NCBI RefSeq assembly: GCF_014279655.1
Contig: NZ_CP047946.1
Location: 2,480,001-2,544,000, forward strand
Origin: Synechococcus sp. ROS8604
Lineage (GTDB): Bacteria; Cyanobacteriota; Cyanobacteriia; PCC-6307; Cyanobiaceae
Reading direction: 5' to 3'
Length of the DNA: 64,000 bases
This document shows positions 17,522 to 26,164 of the stretch, one piece after another (positions within the stretch are counted from its first letter, which is position 1; each line of letters starts with the position of its first letter). Made by a program: the position numbers and the translations under genes. The notes under the pieces are model-generated. The model did no database searches and was not told where the DNA came from. It saw nothing but the letters and a program-made list of their open reading frames with translations.

Positions 17522-18661
17522 TCAGTTCGCAGCTGCAGCAGGTTGTGACCCCGCGCGCTGTGTTTTCACCTGAATCGGCATTCCATGCTTGAGATTGAGG
17601 AGATTGGTTGTAATCACCTTCTGATTGAGCTTCAGCCCTTTTGTAACCGGATAACGGTTGTTCTGAACCTCACCTATATTGACCGGTGTTTGAAGTGCAA
17701 ACATAGCATTTTCAGGCAATTTACCCTTTTCGATGCCTTTACTAATCCGCTCAATATCAGCCTTACCTGGATTCGCCTTTAAGTCGGAGAAGGTCCCTAC
17801 ACGAAAAACAAAACTTTGTCCTGACGTTTGTGTTACCGCCGCAAATGGAACTGAAATCTGTTGGCCTGATTTCAATTGAACCCTGGTCCGAAGACGCTGA
17901 CCACTCCGCAACTTGCCATCCGCGTTGTCAAACAAAGCCTTCACCAAAAGGCCCTGGGTTTGAGGATTCACTTGCGGATCAATCGACTCAATCTGACTCG
18001 TCGCTAAGGGCTTAACCGTGCCAGGCACGCTCAAAATGACGGGTTGACCGATGGCGAGACGATCGCCGTAAGCCGCCGGAACCTCAACCTTCGCCTCAAG
18101 AATATTGTTTTGAACAACACTCGTGAAGGGCTGGTTTTGTGACACCACATCCCCAACCTTCACCTGCACATTGGCCACGGTCCCTGCTGTTGGGGAGCGC
18201 AAATTGCTGTAGCTGAGCTCTGCTTCTAGAGCTTTAACTTTTTCAAGGGCCGCGATGTAGCGCGTGCGATATGAGTCTCGCTGACGAAGCGAAGCAGCCC
18301 CCGCTTTTGCGAGAAACTCTTCGCGTTCCCAATCAACTTTGGCTGTTTCCGCTTTCGCCCGTTGTTCTGCCAACGCTGCCCGTGCCTGAACCTGGTCCAA
18401 CACGACGAGCAACTGACCCGCTTCAATACGATCGCCCTGAGACACTTTGAGCTCAGTGACACGACCGGACGTTTGCGAGGCTAGCTCAACCAACTCATTG
18501 GCCTCGAGCGTGCTCACCGTATCGATATCGTCGGTAAAAAGTGCTTCAAGAACCGATGCTTGCTGGACCGGTAGGGCGGGTGTCTTTTCATCAGAGCCTC
18601 CACAAGCACTAACGGAAATGGCTGTTAGGAGCACAGGCAGCAGTGGACGAAAACGCAGCAC
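17522..18661 (-). CDS. RND efflux periplasmic adaptor (membrane fusion protein)
   Basis: 379 residues. A lipoprotein signal (LLPVLLTAISVSACGG) predicts anchoring in the inner membrane. The order is that of the family: lipoyl-half motif (GRVTELKVSQGDRIEAGQL), coiled-coil hairpin (QARAALAEQRAKAETAK), second lipoyl half (LRSPTAGTVANVQVKVGD) and a beta-barrel. First gene of a three-gene operon with the pump and the small two-TM protein. It bridges pump and outer-membrane channel. Divergent from rarA with about 105 bp between. Confidence 0.92.
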   Translation of the reverse strand: MLRFRPLLPVLLTAISVSACGGSDEKTPALPVQQASVLEALFTDDIDTVSTLEANELVELASQTSGRVTELKVSQGDRIEAGQLLVVLDQVQARAALAEQRAKAETAKVDWEREEFLAKAGAASLRQRDSYRTRYIAALEKVKALEAELSYSNLRSPTAGTVANVQVKVGDVVSQNQPFTSVVQNNILEAKVEVPAAYGDRLAIGQPVILSVPGTVKPLATSQIESIDPQVNPQTQGLLVKALFDNADGKLRSGQRLRTRVQLKSGQQISVPFAAVTQTSGQSFVFRVGTFSDLKANPGKADIERISKGIEKGKLPENAMFALQTPVNIGEVQNNRYPVTKGLKLNQKVITTNLLNLKHGMPIQVKTQRAGSQPAAAAN

Positions 18662-18765
18662 AAATCCTGTGACGAACGAGATGATTATGTACGAATATGC
18701 TCTCGGTTTTGGTTCGGATCAGGCAAGAATCCACACACGAAGACCATTGAGGGGAGATTGGTCGG

Positions 18766-20964
18766 TTGGTTGAAGATCTGTTCAGCCACCGCGGCAATGA
18801 GCTAAGGCGGCGTCAGGCGCCCTTAGCTGACCGTTTGAGGCCCACATCCCTCGAGGAATTTGCCGGCCAAAATGCGATCCTCGCCGAAGGCCGTTTGCTG
18901 CGCCGGGCGATCGCCGCAGACCGAGTGGGGAACCTGATCCTTCATGGACCACCTGGCGTCGGAAAGACCACCCTGGCCAGCATTATTGCAACCCACACCC
19001 GGGCACAGTTCAGCAGCCTGAATGCTGTTCTCGCCGGCGTTAAGGACCTACGTGAACAAGTGGATGCCGCCAAGGTGCGATTGGAAAAGCATGGTTTGCG
19101 AACCATCCTGTTCATCGATGAAGTGCATCGCTTCAACAGTGCTCAACAGGATGCGCTCCTCCCTTGGGTTGAGAACGGCACTCTCACCCTGATCGGGGCC
19201 ACCACGGAAAACCCTTATTTCGAAGTCAACAAAGCCCTCGTGAGTCGGTCGCGTCTGTTTCGACTTCAAAGCCTGGAAGCCAACGATCTACGTCAATTGC
19301 TCCATCGGGCCCTGCACGACAAAGAACGGGGCTATGGCAAGCGTTCGATCACGATCACTCCCGATGCCGAAGCCCACATGGTGGATGTGGCCAACGGTGA
19401 TGCGCGCAGCCTTCTTAACGCCCTCGAGCTGGCGGTGGAAAGCACAACGTCGAGCGATCCAGAGGCCACGATCGAGATTGATTTGACCATCGCCGAGGAG
19501 TCGATTCAAGAGCGAGCTGTGCTCTACGACAAACAGGGAGATGCCCACTTCGACACCATTAGCGCCTTCATCAAATCGCTGAGGGGCTCCGATGCGGACG
19601 CGGCCCTGTTTTGGCTGGCTCGAATGTTAGAGGCAGGGGAAAACCCAAGGTTCATCTTTCGACGGATGTTGATTTCAGCGGGAGAGGACATCGGTCTGGC
19701 CGATCCCCAAGCGGTGGTCGTTGTCGAAGCCTGCGCAGCCGCCTTCGAACGCATCGGCCTGCCAGAAGGGCTTTACCCGCTTGCCCAGGCAGCCCTTTAT
19801 CTGGCCTGCGCCGAAAAAAGCAACAGCACGATGGGACTGTTCGAAGCCATCCGGCTTGTGCGCAAAACTCAGAACCAGAACGTGCCAAGCCACCTCCGCG
19901 ATGCCCATCGCGATGGTGAAGCCTTCGGAGACGGAAAGGGGTATCGCTACCCCCACGCCTACCAAGAGCATTGGATCGCACAGAATTACCTTCCCGATGC
20001 GCTGCAGGGAGAGGTCTTTTGGACACCGAGCAAGCAGGGATGGGAGGGGGAACGGCGAGGAAGGATGCTCGAACGTCGGGCTGCTCAGCTCGCCGTCGCA
20101 GCAGAGGTGGCCCAAACCCACCCGCTGCTTCTTAGTAGTGGTCCTGACCTGCCTGAAATGGAGCGCTGGCTGCATCGACAGCTCGCCCAAAACGATGGGC
20201 GTTTGCAAGATCTGCAGCAGCGACTCTGGACCGCAGCAACCTTTCAACGCACCGACAGGGTGCTGGTCCTCGGGGGACGATCCCTGCTCTGGGCCCTCGG
20301 TCCACTCAATGCGGTGCAAGAAGGGAGCGTCACCATCCTGTGCAGCAGCGCTGAAGAGCAGACCCGACTTGAAGCACAGGTGGATCTGCTGGATCCGCTC
20401 CATCGCCCCCAACTCCTCACGGGAGGGGCCAAGGCGCTGGAGGAGCTTCCTCAAGAGTGGCAATTCGAAGTTGTGGGTGGGCGATTCAGCAGTGAAGATC
20501 GCGATTGGATCGAATCTCCAGAGTTTTGGCAGCAACTTAAATTGAAGCTCTCACCAACGGCGCAGCTGCACGTCCTTCTCAGCCAAACAGCGATCGGTCC
20601 AGCGGCAGCGCTCTCAGATCAATGCCCGGAATCCAGCGAAGCTCTATCGGAACTGATCGAAAAGGAGCAACAGTGGCTGGTCCACCAGCAGCTTGACCAG
20701 CTCGTACAAATGCAGCTCGAACAACTCTCTCAATCCGTCATCACGGAGCAATGGCAGGAATCCCTATCCCTCCCCATTGATGAACGCCTTCTGAAACGCT
20801 GGCTAGGAGAGGACCGTCCCTATCGATCTCTGCTCAATCGCTGCAGCCAGCCCGAGACCGTGCTCAGCACCCTTCAGCAGCTCCTACAAACAAAACGGGG
20901 CGGGACACTGCCACAACCCCTGATCCATCAGCGGTTGGCCTGCACGATGTCGTCATCCTCGTAA
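18766..20964 (+). CDS. rarA: RarA/MgsA-type AAA ATPase with C-terminal fusion domain
   Basis: 732 residues; bacterial RarA is about 440. The N-terminal 440 residues show Walker A LHGPPGVGKTT, Walker B ILFIDEVHRF, sensor IGATTENPYFEVN and the MgsA oligomerisation region (ISAGEDIGLADPQA). RarA acts at stalled replication forks. The extra 290 residues start after about WEGERRGRMLERR and contain a Rossmann-like stretch (RVLVLGGRSLLWALGPLNA) reminiscent of methyltransferases without their usual GxGxG. Such a RarA fusion is known from cyanobacteria; its role is not established. The ORF ends before a hairpin terminator. Confidence 0.9.
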   Translation: MVEDLFSHRGNELRRRQAPLADRLRPTSLEEFAGQNAILAEGRLLRRAIAADRVGNLILHGPPGVGKTTLASIIATHTRAQFSSLNAVLAGVKDLREQVDAAKVRLEKHGLRTILFIDEVHRFNSAQQDALLPWVENGTLTLIGATTENPYFEVNKALVSRSRLFRLQSLEANDLRQLLHRALHDKERGYGKRSITITPDAEAHMVDVANGDARSLLNALELAVESTTSSDPEATIEIDLTIAEESIQERAVLYDKQGDAHFDTISAFIKSLRGSDADAALFWLARMLEAGENPRFIFRRMLISAGEDIGLADPQAVVVVEACAAAFERIGLPEGLYPLAQAALYLACAEKSNSTMGLFEAIRLVRKTQNQNVPSHLRDAHRDGEAFGDGKGYRYPHAYQEHWIAQNYLPDALQGEVFWTPSKQGWEGERRGRMLERRAAQLAVAAEVAQTHPLLLSSGPDLPEMERWLHRQLAQNDGRLQDLQQRLWTAATFQRTDRVLVLGGRSLLWALGPLNAVQEGSVTILCSSAEEQTRLEAQVDLLDPLHRPQLLTGGAKALEELPQEWQFEVVGGRFSSEDRDWIESPEFWQQLKLKLSPTAQLHVLLSQTAIGPAAALSDQCPESSEALSELIEKEQQWLVHQQLDQLVQMQLEQLSQSVITEQWQESLSLPIDERLLKRWLGEDRPYRSLLNRCSQPETVLSTLQQLLQTKRGGTLPQPLIHQRLACTMSSSS

Positions 20965-20974
20965 CAACAAAAAA

Positions 20975-20998
20975 AAGCCCCGGCATTGCCGAGGCTTG
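20975..20998. terminator. Bidirectional hairpin terminator
   Basis: AAGCCCCGGC and GCCGAGGCTT pair around a short loop. An A-run lies to the left, so there is a T-run for transcripts from the right. It separates the convergent rarA and DUF1400 genes and best terminates the latter. Confidence 0.75.
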
Positions 20999-21018
20999 TA
21001 TTGGCCGAAGCCGTTCGA

Positions 21019-21672
21019 TCACCAGAGGCCGCGAACAGGAGCGTTGTAGGTAGCGCGAGGAGCGGGAGCAGCAGGAAGGATCTGCTTGGCTTGCACACAA
21101 GCGGGCAGGAAGACGTACCAAGACATCAGTGAAGTGGCCTGGGCGCCATCAAGACCGTCCTTACAGACCATCTGGGAACCATCAGAAGCACCGTTGTCAG
21201 CCAGAGCGAAGTCAACGGGGAGGGCATTCAGGATGCCGGCAGAAGAGATCTGGCCGTCAGCCGCGTCCATGATGATGGCGGAACGGAGAGCCACAACGGC
21301 TGTCTCCTGCTTCCTCCAGTAGGGGTAGTAGCTCTTGGTCTGTTCCTGCAGGAAGGCAACGCCGTCGCTGGAGTAGAGGAAACGGGAAACGCCCACGAGG
21401 TCAACCTCGTAAGAGCGGGTCATGCCTTCTTGGATTTCTTCTGCGGTCCAACCGGAATTGTTGATTCCACCTTGGAGGCCGCGATCGGTGATTTCACCGT
21501 CAGCAAAGAAGGTTTTGAAAGCTGAAGACTTGGTGGACCAGACAGCACCACCGGTTTTCCAGCGCACAGGGCGCTCAGCGGCTTCGGCGGCAACAGCCAG
21601 AGTTGTGAGAGAAGCGGCGGCGAGAACGCCAGCTGCAAGACGGGTAAACACGGACGATGAAAAATTAGACAT
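21019..21672 (-). CDS. DUF1400-domain secreted protein
   Basis: 217 residues from the second Met (MSNFSSSVFTRLAAGVL). A signal peptide ends near AAEAAE. The body (FADGEITDRGLQGGI, VDLVGVSRFLYSSDG, ALRSAIIMDAADGQ, GILNALPVDF) follows the pattern of DUF1400, which in other cyanobacteria precedes an alpha/beta-hydrolase domain; here it stands alone. A C-terminal tail with two cysteines follows. Function unknown; periplasmic location inferred. It is monocistronic, ending in a strong hairpin. Confidence 0.7.
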   Translation of the reverse strand: MSNFSSSVFTRLAAGVLAAASLTTLAVAAEAAERPVRWKTGGAVWSTKSSAFKTFFADGEITDRGLQGGINNSGWTAEEIQEGMTRSYEVDLVGVSRFLYSSDGVAFLQEQTKSYYPYWRKQETAVVALRSAIIMDAADGQISSAGILNALPVDFALADNGASDGSQMVCKDGLDGAQATSLMSWYVFLPACVQAKQILPAAPAPRATYNAPVRGLW

Positions 21673-21828
21673 CAATTAAACGCTAGTCACAGAAAAATAA
21701 ATTGCCAACAAAAACGATGCTCAACCCTGAGAAACATCCCAATCACGCACGAATGGGACCAAAGCCGCATACGCATCAAATCAAGACTCACGATTCTCGC
21801 CCTATTGGTGCTTTAAAGCGGTCAATAC

Positions 21829-22308
21829 TCAGACCTCTGGGATCTCAAACGCCCTCCATCCTTCGGGGCAGGCAGCAGATTTCTGCTCAGAAGAAACAGG
21901 CGACACACCTCGACATTGCAGTCGAACAAGCTTGGATCCATTGAAATGGACGATCGCAACGTAGCTTTCACGTCCACGCTTGGGGGTCAGCCATAGGCGC
22001 GTGCTGCGGCCTTTTGTCTCAACACGAACATCCAAGGCCTCATCGCTGCTCAACCCGAGATCAACGAGTGATGACGCAAATTGTCCCCAGTAAAAGCTGG
22101 CGAGCTGACCGCGAACGAAGGCTGTCAGCAAGGTTTCGGCTTGGCGACGTTGATTCAAGGTTGCTTCTTGATCATCCAGCAGCTGCACAACACGCGCATC
22201 CGATGGCAGGCCAGGGGCCCCGGGAGAAAACACCCGCTTTTGGCTGGTCGCGATCAAACCCAAACCAGCCAAAAGAAGGGCTGCCACCACGGTGGGAATC
22301 GATCGCAT
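21829..22308 (-). CDS. Hypothetical protein with N-terminal membrane anchor
   Basis: 159 residues from MRSIPTVVAALLLAGLGL (a start at 22323 is possible). One hydrophobic helix is followed by a soluble domain (FVRGQLASFYWGQFASSLV, GRESYVAIVHFNGSKLV, CRGVSP, CPEGWRAFEIPEV). The C-terminal part resembles the type IV pilin-like proteins common in cyanobacteria, but the pilin cleavage motif is absent, so this is tentative. Host-like codon use. Confidence 0.6.
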   Translation of the reverse strand: MRSIPTVVAALLLAGLGLIATSQKRVFSPGAPGLPSDARVVQLLDDQEATLNQRRQAETLLTAFVRGQLASFYWGQFASSLVDLGLSSDEALDVRVETKGRSTRLWLTPKRGRESYVAIVHFNGSKLVRLQCRGVSPVSSEQKSAACPEGWRAFEIPEV

Positions 22309-22354
22309 CCAAACTTGCGTCACGCCAAAGAGGATCCCGATCCCGATTGAGATT

Positions 22355-23011
22355 TCAACCTAGGCAGACCCTTGCGCCAATCAAATTCTGTTCGCAAGCT
22401 GACACGATCGCCAGGCCCCAGGGCCCCAGTTGGCGACAGTGCGCTGCGATCTGAAGACCACAGCCCCGATGGCTTGCACTCAACTCATCGGCCGCAACCA
22501 CCCAGTGCGACAGATCCTGAGCCAAAGATCCCTGTTGCCACTTAATCGCAGCTTCCTTGATCAACCAATACTTCAAAACAGTCTGGTGAAAGGCTTGGTG
22601 GGGAAGGCCTCTCAGACGACGCTGCTCGCTCGCTGCGTAGTAACGGCTCATCAGTGCTTCCGAAGCGAACGGACGATCCAATCGCTCTAAATCAACCCCA
22701 ACAGGGGCAGAAGACCAGGCCATCAACGCCGATCCCTTGCTGTGGCTGAGGCTGACAAATCCCCAACCGGAATGAAGCGATGGCGGCGCACCTGGAGGCG
22801 CATGCAAGGGGATCTCCTGCGGGGCAACTCCCCATAAATCACTTAGGCAAGAACGCATCCAGGCACGGGAGCCAAGAAAACGCTGCTGACGTGTCTTGCC
22901 CAAGTCGCAGGCCCAGGCTTGTTCCTGATCCGACATGCAAAGGCCCCTTGAGGAAGCCGGTCCAAGCCACAGCACGGTTACGCTTCCGCTCCGGTTGAGG
23001 CCTTCCTCCAT
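22355..23011 (-). CDS. 4'-phosphopantetheinyl transferase (Sfp/HetI type)
   Basis: 218 residues if started at ATG 23011; the segment SVTVLWLGPASS just after it suits the family, so a later start (Met at 22936) is less likely. It moves the phosphopantetheine arm of CoA onto carrier proteins. Motifs: VGVDLERLDRPF (Mg-binding Asp and Glu) and KYWLIKEAAIKW. The ATG overlaps the divergent bcp ATG by two bases, leaving no room for separate upstream regions. The coenzyme-A gene coaX lies close by, a plausible functional link. Confidence 0.88.
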   Translation of the reverse strand: MEEGLNRSGSVTVLWLGPASSRGLCMSDQEQAWACDLGKTRQQRFLGSRAWMRSCLSDLWGVAPQEIPLHAPPGAPPSLHSGWGFVSLSHSKGSALMAWSSAPVGVDLERLDRPFASEALMSRYYAASEQRRLRGLPHQAFHQTVLKYWLIKEAAIKWQQGSLAQDLSHWVVAADELSASHRGCGLQIAAHCRQLGPWGLAIVSACEQNLIGARVCLG

Positions 23012-23477
23012 GACTCTGCAGATCGGCGATCTCGCGCCTGATTTCACACTTCCTGACCAAAATGGAGAACCTGTGCAGCTGTCCTCCTTGCGGGGGCAGC
23101 GCGTGGTGATCTATTTCTATCCCAAAGACGCCACCCCTGGTTGCACGAAAGAAGCCTGTAACTTCCGAGATCGCTGGTCGTCCTTCAAGGACCATGGAAT
23201 TCACGTCTTAGGAATCAGCAAGGACAACGCGGCCTCCCATACGCGCTTCATCACCAAGCAGGAGTTGCCCTTCACGCTGTTGAGTGATGCAGAACCGTGC
23301 CCAGTGGCCAGCAGTTTTGAAAGTTATGGACTGAAAAAATTCATGGGTCGCGAATCCATGGGAATGATGCGACACACCTTCGTCATCGATGCCGAAGGAC
23401 GGTTGGAATTGATTTACAGAAAAGTGAAATCTGATTCCATGGCCGATCAAGTTCTCAGTGACCTCGGCATCAGCTGA
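23010..23477 (+). CDS. bcp: Thioredoxin-dependent peroxiredoxin (Bcp/PrxQ)
   Basis: 155 residues from ATG 23010; the frame is open further upstream, but the family starts here (MTLQIGDLAPDFTLPDQNG). The motif PKDATPGCTKEACNFRD holds the peroxidatic Cys and a resolving Cys five residues later, as in two-Cys PrxQ. It reduces peroxides using thioredoxin in the cytoplasm. Its last eight bases overlap the convergent coaX gene, and its start codon overlaps the divergent transferase gene. Confidence 0.93.
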   Translation: MTLQIGDLAPDFTLPDQNGEPVQLSSLRGQRVVIYFYPKDATPGCTKEACNFRDRWSSFKDHGIHVLGISKDNAASHTRFITKQELPFTLLSDAEPCPVASSFESYGLKKFMGRESMGMMRHTFVIDAEGRLELIYRKVKSDSMADQVLSDLGIS

Positions 23478-24168
23478 CCAGCTCGACCATCGTCTCCATC
23501 ACCAAGTTCGGTGCATGAAACACCTCCATCCCCAACTGCTCCTGAAGGTTCAGGAGCAGTTGGGGAGCATCTCCTCCACAAAGCCAAATCGGCCAAGGGC
23601 TTTGGGCATGAGCTTGACGGATGAGACCCACCAAACTTTGTTGCGCGCCAGAGCGCATCGCCGCTTGGGTCTCGAAAGGGAAAGGCTTCGCGTCTTCGGG
23701 ATCGAGGCCCACGGGCGAGGTCACGTTTAAACCTGCTGTGGCCTCAGCCATCGCGCGCAATTGCAAGCCATAACCAGCCGCTAATAGCCCACCAGAAAAC
23801 GATCCCGTCGCAGAGATTCTGGTGAGGCTGAGAACCGTGCCTGCATCCACCACAAGAACGCCGACACGCGTTTCATTGGCACGCCAAGCGCCCCATCCAG
23901 CGAGCGCTCGATCGATTCCTAACCAAGGGGGACTCCCCTGAAGAGGGATGTCAGCCAAGTTCAAGCGTCGGCTGGACTGCAAACAAGGATGGTCTGGGAT
24001 CGGCCCGACAGCTGCCCAGGCCATGAGATCGCTAGGAGAATCCAACGCCTCTGGGGCCGCAACCTCATGCTGATAGACCCAGCGAGACGTGCCGCTCTGC
24101 TCTGCCCAGTGCCAGCGGCTGTTTCCAATCAGCAGGCAGCGGGATGGGAAATCCTCGCTAGATGCCAT
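23470..24168 (-). CDS. coaX: Type III pantothenate kinase
   Basis: 232 residues from MASSEDFPSRCLLIGNSRW. It catalyses the first step of coenzyme A synthesis, phosphorylating pantothenate. The family features seen are IGNSRWHWA in place of the usual DIGNT, the catalytic region VLVVDAGTVLSLTRI, FSGGLLAAGYGLQL and a C-terminal LCGGDA. The start overlaps the end of cysH by 11 bases, so the two are co-transcribed. Short for the family, but all motifs are present. Confidence 0.85.
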   Translation of the reverse strand: MASSEDFPSRCLLIGNSRWHWAEQSGTSRWVYQHEVAAPEALDSPSDLMAWAAVGPIPDHPCLQSSRRLNLADIPLQGSPPWLGIDRALAGWGAWRANETRVGVLVVDAGTVLSLTRISATGSFSGGLLAAGYGLQLRAMAEATAGLNVTSPVGLDPEDAKPFPFETQAAMRSGAQQSLVGLIRQAHAQSPWPIWLCGGDAPQLLLNLQEQLGMEVFHAPNLVMETMVELVS

Positions 24169-24967
24169 CACCCATAACACCTGGCAAGTGGATGCCGCAT
24201 TCCTGCTTCAAACCAGCAAAGCGCGTGTCTCGCCCCGTCGCCTCCAGCCCATCAGGGCCACTGGAATGCCAATCTCCAACGGTCGAATACCCCTTTTCAA
24301 ACAAGGGATGCTGAGGAAGATCGTTCTCCTGCATGTAATAGAAGACATCTCGTGAGGTCCACTCCAAAAGGGGTCTCAGGGACAACCGACCGCGAATCGG
24401 ATCGAGCGCCGTCATTCCCCGGCGAATGTCCGTCTGTGGACGGCGCACACCACTGGCCCAACAAGACACCTGAAGACGATGCATCGCCTCTTCGAGGGGT
24501 TCAACCTTACGGATCTTGAGGTACAACTCCATGTCTTCAACAACGCCTGATTCCCAAAGGCGGCCATGAAGCGCCTCCATCCGAGCTGCGGAGGATGGGG
24601 ACTGCGCGATGTGGAGATTGAGATCGAAGCGTTGGCGCAGATCCTCGGCGTAGCGATAGGTCTCCGCAGGGAGATAGCCGGTATCCACCCAAATCACTGG
24701 AATGTCTCCGCCTCGATCCATCCCGCTCAACAAATGGAGCAACACAGAGGATTGGATGCCGAAGCTCGTAGTTAGGGCAAAACCCGAGCCAAATTGCTCA
24801 TGCGCCCAGAGCAATCTTGCGCGCGCATCCAACGGCTCAAGCTGCTGACGCGATTGTTGCAGTTCCCCCGCATCAGCCTTAGGGCCAGCGGCAACGACAG
24901 GCTGGTTCTCGGAGGTGGAGACATCCCTCATCTCTCCATCTTCCAACGCCGAGGGGCATGGTGTCAT
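24158..24967 (-). CDS. cysH: Phosphoadenylyl-sulfate reductase
   Basis: 269 residues from MTPCPSALEDGEM (alternatives at 24931 and 25021; the last would overlap the divergent gene). It reduces PAPS to sulfite with thioredoxin in assimilatory sulfate reduction. Motifs: TTSFGIQSSVLLHLL, WVDTGYLPAETYRYAE, SGVRRPQTDIRR, GYSTVGDWHSS and the C-terminal catalytic ECGIH. The Cys-Cys pairs of [4Fe-4S] APS reductases are absent, pointing to PAPS as substrate. Divergent from the NDH-2 gene with about 50 bp between. Confidence 0.92.
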   Translation of the reverse strand: MTPCPSALEDGEMRDVSTSENQPVVAAGPKADAGELQQSRQQLEPLDARARLLWAHEQFGSGFALTTSFGIQSSVLLHLLSGMDRGGDIPVIWVDTGYLPAETYRYAEDLRQRFDLNLHIAQSPSSAARMEALHGRLWESGVVEDMELYLKIRKVEPLEEAMHRLQVSCWASGVRRPQTDIRRGMTALDPIRGRLSLRPLLEWTSRDVFYYMQENDLPQHPLFEKGYSTVGDWHSSGPDGLEATGRDTRFAGLKQECGIHLPGVMGDGI

Positions 24968-25015
24968 GTCTATGGTTTCAAAAACCCTCCTGAAGTTCTG
25001 ACTTCTGACACCACC

Positions 25016-26164
25016 ATGCACAACGATCCAATCATTGTTGTGGGAGGTGGTTTTGCAGGTCTGACAACAGCTTTAGCGCTCAGTAACCAACGGCCTCGGC
25101 CTCCGTTATTGCTGATTGAACCGCGCCATCAATTTCTCTTTTTACCCCTTCTCTACGAACTCCTCAGCGGCGAAATGAAGAGCTGGGAGGTGGCTCCAAG
25201 CTACGAAAGCCTTCTCCAAGGGCGGCGCATACCCCACCTGGATGATCGGGTGACATCGATCAATACGGCCCACAAATCTCTACAAACGAGCCGCGGCCAA
25301 GTCCTTAAATACAGCCAGCTCGTGCTCGCCACTGGCTCTGAGCCAGACGACTTTGGAATTACAGGCGTCAAGGAGCATGCCCTGACCTTCCATTCTCTTG
25401 CGGATCTCCCTCTCCTTAAAGAACGCGTTCACAGCCTCCGCAACCGAGCCTCAAAAGACGGGGCACTGGTCATCGTTGGAGCGGGAGCAACAGGCGTTGA
25501 ATTGGCTTGCAAACTCAGCGACATGCTGGATGGATCAGCCAGCATTCATCTCGTTGAATTGGGGGACAGCGTTCTCGCAAGATCCCGAGCCTTCAATCGC
25601 GAACAAGCACGAAAGGCCCTGGATCAACGGGGTGTCCATCGTCACCTCAACACGCGCGTGACCTCCCTATCGGCCAATGCCGTCCAGCTACTGAAAAATG
25701 ATCGTCCTCAATCTCTCAACCACGACGGCTTGATCTGGACGGCAGGGACCAAACCGGTGCTGCCCCCCCTGACCCCCACCCCTCCCCGTGAGCGAGGACT
25801 GCTCTGTGTTGATGAAGGGTTGCAGCTAACGACGGACCCGAATGTGCTGGTCCTCGGGGATGTCGCTTGTCATCACGATGCAGAGACCCCTTGGCCCCGC
25901 TCTGCGCAAGCAGCACTTCAGCAAGGAACGGCGGCAGCCAGGACGCTTCAGGCGATTCGAATGGACAAGCCTGTCCCCGGTTTTCACTTTCAGGATCTTG
26001 GAGAGATGCTCAGTCTTGGCATCGGGGGTGCTTCGATTACGGGGATGGGACTCACCCTCGCCGGTCCTCTTGCCTACCGGATGCGGCGACTCACATACCT
26101 TGCCCGAATGCCTGGACTCTCCTTGGGCTTGAGGTCAGCAGGCGCCTGGCTGGTTCATTCTTGA
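25016..26164 (+). CDS. ndb: Type II NAD(P)H:quinone oxidoreductase (NDH-2)
   Basis: 382 residues from MHNDPIIVVGGGFAG. Two Rossmann folds: FAD-binding VVGGGFAGLTTALAL and NAD-binding VIVGAGATGVELACKL, then FAD motif VLVLGDVACHH. Non-pumping enzymes of this family pass electrons from NAD(P)H to membrane quinones; some cyanobacterial members reduce demethylphylloquinone in vitamin K1 synthesis, and the sequence alone does not separate these roles. The stop TGA shares bases with the TTG start of hflX, so the two are coupled. Confidence 0.88.
   Translation: MHNDPIIVVGGGFAGLTTALALSNQRPRPPLLLIEPRHQFLFLPLLYELLSGEMKSWEVAPSYESLLQGRRIPHLDDRVTSINTAHKSLQTSRGQVLKYSQLVLATGSEPDDFGITGVKEHALTFHSLADLPLLKERVHSLRNRASKDGALVIVGAGATGVELACKLSDMLDGSASIHLVELGDSVLARSRAFNREQARKALDQRGVHRHLNTRVTSLSANAVQLLKNDRPQSLNHDGLIWTAGTKPVLPPLTPTPPRERGLLCVDEGLQLTTDPNVLVLGDVACHHDAETPWPRSAQAALQQGTAAARTLQAIRMDKPVPGFHFQDLGEMLSLGIGGASITGMGLTLAGPLAYRMRRLTYLARMPGLSLGLRSAGAWLVHS

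Noticed and set aside
19611-20545. Long overlapping frames on both strands within rarA
   Set aside because: They are GC-driven shadows of the 732-residue gene, lacking motifs or starts.
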